Below are positions 1 to 9,900 of a stretch of 64,000 nucleotides of DNA, piece after piece. This stretch comes from Macrostomum hystrix. Lineage: Eukaryota > Platyhelminthes > Macrostomidae. The DNA lies in the NCBI GenBank assembly GCA_950097015.1, contig CATNEN010000025.1, positions 3,573,001 through 3,637,000 of the forward strand, in the 5' to 3' direction. Position numbers and translations under genes: made by a program. Under the pieces are notes generated by a model that saw only the letters and a list, made by a program, of their open reading frames with translations, was not told where the DNA came from and did no database searches. Positions within the stretch are counted from its first letter, which is position 1. Each line of letters opens with the position of its first letter.

Positions 1-235
1 GGATGTGTTGACACTAGTCAACGTGGGTCAGGATGAGTTGGGACTAGTCAACGTGGGTCAGGATGAGTTGGGACTAGTCAAGGTGGGTCAGGATGAGTTG
101 GGACTAGTCAACGTGGGTTAGGATGAGTTGGGACTAGTCAACGTGGGTCAGGATGAGTTGGGACTAGTCAACGTGGGTCAGGATGAGTTGGTACTTGTCA
201 AAGTGGGTCAGGATAAAATAGGACTAGTCATGGGA
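1..235. repeat. 30-bp minisatellite, about 8 units
   Basis: Direct repeats of a 30-bp unit containing ggactagtcaacgtgggtca begin at the window edge and decay after about position 190. The array probably continues to the left of the window. No coding signal is seen. Confidence 0.95.
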
Positions 236-1223
236 TGAGTCAGGCATATTTGCAATTAGACATGGTACATTCAGAAAGCGACTCAGACTGAGGTAGTTCA
301 TTTAAGAGCACTGGCAATAGCGGCTCTAGTTGCTTAATTAGCAGATGTAGTAGGGCCTCTGAGAACCGCTTCCAGCTGTCCATGTTTGGCATTGCAGTTC
401 CAGGACCGTTCAGAAATTCCTACCCTGATATGTCTAGATAAGCTCATCTTGAAAAATAGAGCTCAATCTCAATGAATACTGCTTAAGTAGCTCCTAAAAC
501 TGGAATTCATAGATTTCTGTTTGCACCTGCGCCATCCTCTACGTTTGATCCTGGACTTCTAAACCGGCCTAGTTATCTTCGGCCTGCACATACATATTTG
601 GCTGAACAATTATTAACATCAAACGAGGCGGCCGCTTTAGATATCGACTCCATTGAGTAGCTTACTGCTCCAGCGATGATTGACTCATTGACGTCAGGAG
701 TGTGAATGCGCCATCTGCTGATGACCTGCGACTGGGGGGAGGGAGCATTGCTCATTCTGGTGCTACTCAAACAGAATACAAAAGTTCAGAGTTGGAATAA
801 CTCACATGTATTCATAACCTTGTTTAAAATAAACATTTTAAAATTTAGTTTAGTAATTAAAAACAAGACAAAATTTTTTTTTACCTTTTTGTACATTTGT
901 ACATTTTTAATCGAAGTAATTTAGTAGCGAATTTCGTTATAATTTTATAACGTTATAGTATTTTCATAATTGAATCAAAACCTTACGCTCGAATAGACTA
1001 CAAGGCTGTTGAATTGGTACCAGGATCTGCTGGGGGAAATTGAGAATGCGTGTGTCGTCCCCCCAGTCCATGGACTGAACAGCAGCCTTCAGATGCGCCG
1101 CGCAATAGCTGCGGCTGTGCCATCCAGTGCACGTCTGACCCAATTGTGAAAGGTTCAATGAATTATTACCTCGTATTATCATTGTTAATTCGCACGTAAC
1201 TAATAAATTATAGCTTTTTACTC
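236..1223. other. Non-coding stretch, nothing recognised
   Basis: I see no conserved coding frame, RNA gene or mobile element. The short open frames present are below what chance would give and show no family motif. An AT-rich patch lies at about 780-990. Confidence 0.5.
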
Positions 1224-1633
1224 TCGCTCGAGGTTAAATGGCGGAGCGTTGGACTTGTCGCTCCAACGATCCATGGGTTCGAATCCACTATATATGAGGC
1301 CGAATTTATTTGGGGCGCAGCCACGGAGAGAAGGCTTGGAGGCTTGTCGGGGAAAAGGTTTGGGGCTTGTCGTGTGCAATTTACGCTCTTGAGGGCCAAC
1401 CTCCAAGGTACAGTTAAATGTACACTGCCTGACGATGAGAAAGTCAGGGCAGATGTACACACCTGTGTGAGCGTGTGCCTGCGTACATTATCTGTGTGCG
1501 TGTGTGCTCAGGAGTCAGCGAAATGGGCAGAATTGCCTCCTCGCTGGCTGCGGGTCTAGTGTCACCAAATGATGTGCCATTGCGCGCAGCCCTCCTGCAA
1601 TTATTATTGTTATTATTGTTATTATTATTATTG
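1224..1633 (+). mobile_element. tRNA-derived SINE (family A), near full length
   Basis: The head carries a degenerate A box (about 1234-1250) and a clear B box, gggttcgaatcc at 1275-1286. The body is shared with copies elsewhere in the window: ggggcgcagcc, gagagaaggcttgg, gtacactgcctgacgatgag and gggcagaattgcctcc. It ends in a TTATTA-type tail. A further partial copy follows at about 1634-1760. RNA polymerase III transcription is inferred from the two boxes. Confidence 0.8.
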
Positions 1634-2028
1634 GAGGCTTGTCGCACAGAGTACCCTCATGAGGGCCAAATCCTTTCGGCACACGAGAATGTACACCGGA
1701 TGCACACACCTTTCTGCGCAGACCATCGCAAAATGATGCGTCAGTGGTGGACACGTCCCCAAAATCCGCATGCTATTTTATAGTATCGAAAAAAATAGAA
1801 TTACAACCTTATAATTTAAAATATTCTTGAAAACACTTTCATTAAATAGCGAACAAACTATTTTTACCTTCCAAAAGTAACATTGTGAACTAAAGCCCCC
1901 GATAAGTCAATAATTGGCTGGGCCGAGTCTCAGCGAATCCCGAATCGTTGAGCACAGTAACAAGTGCATAAATAGAGCAGCGGCTCAGGGCATTGCGGCC
2001 CGGCTAGGTAAAATCCCAACTGTACACA

Positions 2029-5000
2029 ATGCAGCAGGCGAGGCAGCTACACAGGCAGAATTTGTTGATGCGTTTGATGCGAGAGCTGGCGTTTCAGAGC
2101 GAAGCAATGAAGCGAGGGTCTGGTCCTGAAGCTGACAGATGCTGTTTGGGATCATCGTCAGTGGCACCTGCAGCAGCGGCAGCAGCAGCAGCAGCCGTCG
2201 CCTCCAGAAGTGTAAGTAAACAAGCTGTGCTGAATCGAATTGAGTTCTAAGCTCATGGAATCCAATGATTTCAACTATGCTCCCACTGGATAAACAGGAG
2301 TCCAACTGGTATTTACGCTGTTCCTTTTCTCAACCTATCTCAGCCTATACGAGCATCCGAACTCAGCTACCCATAGAAATCAATGGTGGCAAAGATGGGG
2401 GTTTGGCCCATAGACTGTCTCTTCGTGACAATTAAACTCAGCAGTGAGCAACCAAACTCAGCCATATGCGTTTTCCCTTGCAGACCATATTTAGTTTCTA
2501 TATGGCGCAACTGAGACCAACTTCTAACAAGGACAGAACACGCTTAATCACTGCTTTTATTGAAGGGCAGAATTTGAACACCGCGTCGCGCATTCTGGGC
2601 ATCAAGTTGAAGACCGCCAGACTCATCGTTAGATGTTTTGAGCAGACTGGAAGGACTGATGCGCTTCCGCGAGGTGGGAGGAAGCATGCAAGGTGCAAGA
2701 TGGACGAAGAGATGAGGCAAGAGCTGACCAACATAGTGGATGCCAATCCATTTGCCACCCTGAACATCATGAGAGAGCAGCTGATGGAGAGACTGCCAAA
2801 GAAGCCTGCTGTCTCAATCGCCACCGTGGCCAGAGCTCTGGAAGGTTCCCTGTACACCTTCAAAATCGGATCCAAAGATGCCGATGTTCGACTGCAGGCC
2901 AATTCGGCCGAAGTGATCGCTGCTCGACGGGAGTACGCACAGCTGATGACAAATTCGCCACAAGAAGCCGTTGTCATCTACATTGACGAGACCGGCTACA
3001 ATCTGTGGAATCGGAGGACTCAGGGCTGGTCTCCGAGGGGTCAGAGAGTGCGCCGGCAGTGCACAACCCAGCGTGGTCCCAACCTGACAATGTGCTTAGC
3101 CGTGTCATCAACCATTGGCCTGGTCAAGACTGAGATCTTCCGAGGGGGCAAACTCGACAGCGTTTTCAACAGTTTGTCACTGAGCTCATTGAGCATGCTT
3201 ACGGCCTTGTTGGCACTGCAAGAGTCGTAGTTGTTTGCGACGGTCCGACCTTCCACCGCGGTGTCACAGTGCCTGCAGTCCATCAGCCGCAGTTTTCCCT
3301 ACAGCTGCTTCCTGCCTACTCGCCATTCCTCAACCCATGCGAGATGGCTCACAGCGCCGTGAAGTCTCGAATCCGGCAGCAGCTGGTTGATCCGTCATTC
3401 GCTGAAGAGGCTGGTGGCCAGCCTGACGGGGTGACTCGTGAGGAGTGGCGTTGGACGCTGTCACGCCATTGAAGGTTACCCACTGGGAGGTCCACTGCAG
3501 CAGGAATTTTCACCGGTGCATCATGCAGCAGCCGTTCCTGTTATTGATTAAACTTTCTCATTGATGTTCGTTCGTACGTGTTGCCTGTGTTTGCATGTTT
3601 GCCCGTGCGTTTGTCAACTTTGAAATGTAACTGCCTCTTGGCTTTATGGGAAATAAACCATGGATGAATGAATAGAATGGATTGCTATTCTGGCTCTGGC
3701 TATTTTCGTTTTTGACTCTTTTGCATCCGGTTCCCCCCCCCCGTGCCTTTTCATTGGTTGATGATTGCCATAGACAATTGATGTACCACAAGTTTTGATG
3801 TGTCGCTGAAGAAATAGAACTTACTAAAAGGGCACACACAAAGGTACTCCCTAGATGATGAAACTGAACTTACTACTTAGGCCGGGAGAGTTCTGGGCGA
3901 AATAGAAGTTACTTGGGTTGAAATAGAACTTTAAAACCAATTTCATAACTCCAATAGTAAAAATCAGATAAAGCATCGCCAGTAATCCATTATTGTAGCA
4001 TTGTCATCGCACCCTCATCATCACCCTCGACATAAAATCTGAAATCATTACTGTTGTAATTTGCAGGGGATTTGTTATCATTCCTCTGCTTCAATTAACA
4101 ACTTCAATTGACAAACAAGTAACCAGGGAATAACGAGCGCTCGATAATCTCTGCAAGTAACCGACATTCTCAGTTCTTTGCGCTTGTGCATCGAAAGAAA
4201 GAGGCGAAGGCCGAAAATTGTCTATGGCAATCATCAACCAATGAAAAGGCACGGGGGGAACCGGATGCAAAAGAGTCAAAAACGAAAATAGCCAGAGCCA
4301 GAATAGCAATCCATTCTATTCATTCATCCATGAAATAAACGCATATGGCTGAGTTTGGTTGCTCACTGCTGAGTTTGATTGTCACGAACAGACAGTCTAT
4401 GGGCCAAACCCCCATCTTTGCCACCATTGATTTCTATGGGTAGGCTGAGATAGGTTGAGAAAAGGAAAAGCGAAATACTAGCAGTGCCAGTGGATATTTT
4501 CAGCAGAAGCTGCAGCAGCACGGACATCGCTGGACCAATTTTACCATAGACAAAATTCTCGAACGAGACAGACCTGCGACTGAAGCTTCGAGTTGTTCAT
4601 CGAGTGGTGAGCAAATATAGGAATTACAGTGTAGTGGATAATAAGTCGTGGGAAATCCTGGTGATTACGGTAAGACGGTCAACACTAAAACCTTGCAGCC
4701 TCAATTCAGCCGTCAAGAAGGTCGTGTTCGCCCCAGCATGCCAAGAGATTTCGGACTCAATTCACCCGCATGCAGCTGGACCGCTTAGAGAGCGAATTCA
4801 AGCAGCAACAGTACATTGTGGGACCGCAGCGCCACTCGCTAGCCAGTGAGCTCAACTTAAAAGAGATTCAAGTCAAGGTCTGGTTCCAGGTTAGTTTCTG
4901 CCAGCTTCAGCCGTTTGGCGATTTCCAAGAAACTCTTTTCTAGAAACTCTTTTCTAGAAACTCTTTTCTAGAAACTCTTTTCTAGAAACTCTTTCCTAGA

Positions 5001-5238
5001 AACAAATTCCTAGAAACTATTTCCTAGAAACAAATTCCTAAAACTATTTCTTTGAAATTAATTTTAAGAAATTAGGAATTAATTGCGTGTAACGAGGTTA
5101 CAACTTAAGATCACTGTCTATAAAGTGTGTGCTCAATTATTCTAGAACCGTCGCATCAAATGGCGAAAGCAGCACCAGACGGAGCAGGGCGTCTGCACTA
5201 GTTGTCAGCCGGGGGAGGACGGCGACTCGGCGGTGTAA
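2029..5238 (+). CDS. Not-type homeobox transcription factor (4 exons)
   Basis: Nuclear DNA-binding regulator, 189 residues as modelled. Exons: 2029-2211 (less certain, Ala-rich), 4504-4606, 4699-4889 and 5146-5238; all joins are GT-AG and in frame (phases 0, 1, 0). Exon 2 encodes FTIDKIL, an engrailed-homology-1 repressor motif that in other proteins binds Groucho/TLE. Exons 3-4 encode a full 60-residue homeodomain with R5, L16, F20, W48, F49, Q50, N51 and R53. QQYIVG in helix 2 and NRRIKWRKQ in helix 3 match the Not/Noto family better than Emx or Vax, which end in RRTK. The intron falls between Q50 and N51. A DNA transposon fills intron 1. A 24-bp array starts right after the stop, and a candidate AATAAA lies at about 5525. 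The homeodomain is certain; the family assignment is likely; exon 1 is inferred from frame and splice sites only. Confidence 0.82.
2466..3472 (+). pseudogene. Tc1/IS630-type transposase, frameshifted
   Basis: The N-terminal part (to about 3230) has a paired-like helix-turn-helix ([20 protein letters not shown]) and the first catalytic Asp in [12 protein letters not shown]. The frame is lost at about 3155-3170. Homology then resumes in another frame with [11 protein letters not shown] (second Asp) and [12 protein letters not shown] (final Glu), running to a stop at 3470-3472. The catalytic residues are therefore split over two frames, so this copy cannot make an intact enzyme unless the shift is a sequencing error. 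The DD-E pattern and the LPxYSPxLNPxE motif are typical of the IS630/Tc1 superfamily. Confidence 0.85.
3650..4335. repeat. Internal inverted repeat pair within the transposon
   Basis: About 125 bp at 3655-3779 (containing atggatgaatgaatagaatg and ttcattggttgatgattgcc) returns as its reverse complement at 4215-4332. The two arms enclose about 430 bp of unique AT-rich sequence. This pair is separate from the outer TIRs and forms a potential foldback. Confidence 0.85.
4925..5045. repeat. 14-bp tandem repeat in homeobox intron 3
   Basis: Repeats of tagaaactcttttc, perfect at first and then degenerating to aaacaaattcc variants. They lie between the homeodomain exons. Confidence 0.9.
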
Positions 5239-5360
5239 ATGGCGAGAGAGATCGGCGATGCAATAGCGAGAGAGATCGGCGATGCAATAGCGAGAGAGAT
5301 CGGCGATGCAATGGCGAGAGAGATCGGCGATGCAATAGCAAGAGAGATCGGCGATGCAAA
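5239..5360. repeat. 24-bp tandem repeat just after the homeobox stop codon
   Basis: Five units of gcgagagagatcggcgatgcaata begin directly after the homeobox TAA, so they would lie in its 3' UTR. The array gives an open frame with a repetitive RDRRCNSE-type translation that is almost certainly not coding. Confidence 0.9.
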
Positions 5361-5766
5361 GAAACAAATCAGCTAATTGTTTTTGTTGGTTCATTTGTTA
5401 GTTTGTCTGGCTTTCGCTTGAGTGTCTGTCTTTTGTAAAACTCCTATATTTTTTACGCCATGTCACAAACATCCCAAATCCCCATTGAGATTTTTTCGAA
5501 AGTCTAAGTTTATAATTTGTTTAAATAAAGTTGTTTTTATGTTAAGTTGCATTTGTAAAATGATGAAAAGTATGAAATCAGCGTTCAGTCTTTGTACCTT
5601 TCTTATCAGGTTTGTCACAATTTCTTGTCGCGGCATTATACGACTCGTAATTTTTATTTTACATAGGGTTTTCCGCTATTTTTGGTAGCACTATCGTATA
5701 TGAGTACATATGAATTGATTAGTATCGAAATGTAATATGCATTATATATATCTGTATATTATATCG

Positions 5767-6370
5767 TCATCTCTTGCTTTGGTCTAGTTGCGATTCCTGT
5801 GACGATTCCAGCTGCAGCTCTAACTGCGACTCTAGCGACGATTCCAGCTGCAGCTCCAACTGCGACTTTAGCGGCGATTCCAGCTGCAGCTCTAACTGCG
5901 ACTCTAGGGGCGATTCCAGCTGCAGCTCTAACTGTGACTCTAGGGGCGATTCCAGCTGCAGCTCTAACTGCGACCCTAGGGGCGATTCCAGCTGCAGCTC
6001 TAACTGCGACCCTAGCGGCGATTCCAGCTGCAGCTCCAACTGCGACTCTAGCGGCGATTCCAGCTGCAGCTCCAACTGCGACTCTAGCGGCAATTCCAGC
6101 TGCAGCTCCAACTGCGACTCTAGCGGCAATTCCAGCTGCAGCTCCAACTGCGACTCTAGCGGCAATTCCAGCTGCAGCTCCAACTGCGACTCTAGCGGCG
6201 ATTCCAGCTGCAGTTCTAACTGCGACCCTAGCGGCGATTCCAGCTGCAGCTCCAACTGCGACTCTAGCGGCGATTCCAGCTGCAGTTCTAACTGCGACTC
6301 TAGCGGCGATTCCAGTTACGGCTCTAACTTCGATTCCAGTTGCGATTCCAGCTATAGCTCCAATTAAAAT
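5767..6370. repeat. 36-bp minisatellite, about 16 units
   Basis: Units contain gcgattccagctgcagctcc. Because 36 is divisible by 3, two frames on the + strand and one on the - strand stay open (Cys/Ser-rich, Ala/Thr-rich and Glu/Leu-rich translations). Each unit carries the palindromic CAGCTG. It lies between the convergent homeobox and decarboxylase genes. Diverged relatives (cgattctagctacgattc) recur at about 7370-7550 in the last intron of the decarboxylase gene. Confidence 0.92.
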
Positions 6371-6979
6371 TCTCGTGGAGTTTCTTTACAGCTTCTGCTG
6401 CGATTCTAGGGGGGGTATTTATTGAAACGGCTCTCGATACGGAGATTCGAGCCTTGCTTGAAGTCAAACTTTCAGATATTTTTTTTAGATTTCTGCTGCG
6501 ATATTTAAACGAAGAAATTGTTAAGCAAAGAGCAAGTTGCTCAGCATTGAGCTAATTCATATCCAATAAATATGGTCTAAGCAGGTAAAAATTAGTATAC
6601 TTAAGATAGTATACCTGTTTTAGTGACAATGCTAAAGTAAGCACTAATAATAGAGACACTGCCTAATAAAGAAATTAACATTAGATAAATAGTTGCTAAA
6701 ATAGAAATTTGAATCAAGACAAAAATGGTTTCCATCAGTGCCAAAACTTAGTAAACTGAGTAAAAAGAAACAGACTTTTCTATAACTAATTCACCAACAC
6801 CGAAAGATATGTTAACCATAGTACGCTCGTATGAGAATTTTCGCATGCATTCGAGTTTATTTTCGGAAAACCAGATCAGCCAATCCTGTCTTACTTCGCC
6901 TGCCAGAGCGCCTTTGATTGGTTTGTTCAGAAACGACGCCATTTTGTTGACTCCTTTTCATTGGTCAGCTAACATGACG

Positions 6980-9900
6980 TCACTGGCTAGACGAAACCTG
7001 ATTGGCCAGTTCAGATATGACGTCGTATGCGTAACGAACATCGGATTCCTCGCAGAATTCGGAGCAGACAGCGAAGCGGATGAAGAATTTGTCGCTCGAC
7101 TCGAATTCTGACGCAATCAGATGGATCCGGCCGTCCTCTCGGATGCGCCGATACAGCTCTCGACTGGGCCCGTTTGCGCCCTGTATGGCGATTTAAACTA
7201 ACTAGTTCAACGCAATGAGCGTATCCTTCTACGCCCCAAGCTCTAGATACGATTATTTTGGCGATTCTTAATATGGCTGCTGATACGATACTTAGGATCG
7301 ATTTTAGCGACGGTTGTCCTTACAATTCTTGCGGCGTTTCCAGATATGTTTTTTGGCAATTCTTCATTTGGCTCTATACACGATTCTAGAGTCGATTCTA
7401 GCTACGATTCTAGCTGCGATTCCTTATACGTTTCTAGCTTCGTTTCTTTAGGCGATTCTTCCTACGGCGCTATACACGATTCTATGGTTGATTTCAGATA
7501 CGATTCCAGATCTCTTACGATTCTAGCTGCGATTCTAGGGTCGATCCTAGATCATAAATAACTAGCAATGTAATAAATGAAAAAAAAATCGTACACTGCG
7601 TTAGCATATCCAGACACTTGAAGTTTATTCTATCGAAATTCTAGAAATTCCTTTCTTGTAGAGAATGACTCACTCAATGATCAATTGTTCACCGCAACAC
7701 ATCGTTCATACTTAGTACCTCCCACGCAAGCCTCACCTTCAATCTGAAACAGACTAGGCCAAGCACCACCTTCTCCACTATTTCAAAGCGCTCATCGGCT
7801 TTGACTAGCTCCTCAAACAGTTTGGCCAGTTGAATGTGCTGAAATAATAAATTTCAATAGTACAATTAAAACAAAAACAATTGCAGCTAGAGACATAAAA
7901 ATCATCGCGCCAACCTTCCTGATGTACTTTTGGAGGCCTTCAACGCCGTAGGTGCGCAGCACGAACCAGATTTTTAGCGAGCGGAACCTGCGCCCGAGCG
8001 GAATCTGCCAGTGCTGCGGGCGGAGAAAGGAAGCTTTTTCCGGGTTTATTTTTAGTTCTTTCTTTAACGAAAATGTAATTATTTGAATAAGTTTTTCTTG
8101 GAAATGTTTTATGTTTAAATTAGTGATAAAATATATATTCCAAATCCATGTAGCTCACATGGACACCCGATACTAAAAATAATGTCATCTAATCCGAAAG
8201 TCCGAGAGTAATAAGTCAGTCAGATTAGCCACATAATCCAGCACAGTTGTCCAGAATTATTATCCCGTTAATCCGGCACAATAATCCAGAATTATTATCC
8301 CGTTAATCCGGCAAAATAATCCAGAAATTTTTACTTATGGATAACAATTAACGGGATTAACCCGTTAATCCGGCATAATAATCCAGAAAGATTAGCCCCT
8401 TAATCCTGTGAAATAATCCCAAGGGAAAAACAAGTCTATCCGGTAGAATAAATCCAGATTGATAAAGAACGAAGTCAGCTTACCCGATAATCCGGCACAA
8501 TACCGCTGAACTCATGCTGCAGGTACACAGGATCGACATTGAAAGTGTCCACAACCTTTGACGAGTCTTTTAGCCACAGGGCCGAACAGTCGAAAGTGAT
8601 TTGCAGCCACTTGCCCGGATTGAAGTTGAAGGAATCCGCCAGCTGGTTTTGGAATTTGAATTTTATAATTCTTATTAATTGCTTACATTTTATACACAGG
8701 TTTCCATTGAAACCAGACTGCCCGGCTACCTCGATTCCGTTAGCGATGTGTCGATACTCGGGACAGATCAGGGACGCACCGGCATAAGCCGCGTCCACGT
8801 GACACCAGAGACCTTCGACTTTACCTGCCGTGTTTAGAGAGGCCCTTGGTGAGATCTGTGTTGGCTTTTGACGATTCAAGTAGAGAGTTAATTTTAATCT
8901 GGAAAGCGAAAGCTTACAGACTTCTCCGAGCTCGGCAAGATTGTCGAAGGCACAAGAGCTTGTGGTGCCCAGAGTGGCAACCAGCTGAGGATGAAAAATA
9001 TGTTGACTGGTACTGCAGGAATCCATCTCCCTCTCAACCCATAGTAGGACAGCCACCTCGCTATCTACCCATATTAGCACAGCCACCTCAATCTCTACCC
9101 ATATTAGCACAGCCACCTCACTATCTACCCATATTAGCACAGCCACCTCACTATCTACCCATATTAGCACAGCCACCTCACTCTCTACCTATATTAGCAC
9201 AGCCACCTCAATCCTCTAACCATATTAGGACAGCGAACTCATTCTCCGACCCATAGAAGGACAGCCACCTCACTCCACTACCCATAGAAGGACAGCCACC
9301 TCACTCCTCTACCCATAGTAGGACAGCCACCTCACTATCTACCCATATTAGCACAGCCACCTCACTCTCTACCTATATTAGCACAGCCACCTCAATCCTC
9401 TAACCATATTAGGACAGCGAACTCATTCTCCGACCCATAAAAGGAGATCCACCTCACTCCACTACCCATAGAAGGACAGCCACCTCACTACTCTACCCAT
9501 AGTAGGACAGCCACCTCACTTGCTAACTAAAAAGGACCCCTCAGTCTACATGCTACAGTCAATGAATTCTAGTCACATAAATGCCAACAAACCAGCATGG
9601 GCAGCAGACCCTTGGCCCGGTCCTCAGCAACCGCCCTGGCCAGGGTGTCGCCGCGCAGAGAGTGCTGGTCGTCTGTTGGCAGCTTGCGCAGTTGCACGAA
9701 GGCCAGCATGGCCGCCCTTTCCACTGACGAGTGACTCTAGACCCCAATGAGGGAATAGGAGAGAGATATTTGAATCTGGTTGTCATGCGGTTGCTAAGAT
9801 GTTTTAAACCGACAAGCCAACCTGATCAGACGCGTACGCCACTAGACGGGACAGCGCCTGACACGGCTGCGTGTCCGGCTGCTCAGACTGCAGCCGTTGA

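Larger units (their letters stand above)
2321..4467 (+). mobile_element. Tc1/mariner/IS630-like DNA transposon with about 130-bp TIRs
   Basis: Terminal inverted repeats lie at 2321-2472 and 4337-4467. The outer ends read ttccttttctcaacc inwards on both sides. The left arm has an extra 24 bp (about 2347-2370) bounded by cta. A decayed transposase lies between the arms. No TA target duplication is evident at the ends I chose, so the exact boundary may be off by a few bases. The element sits inside intron 1 of the homeobox gene. Confidence 0.85.

Noticed and set aside
1985-2305. 106-residue minus-strand frame opposite homeobox exon 1
   Set aside because: It is the complement of the CAG-rich, Ala-coding stretch and has no recognisable homology.
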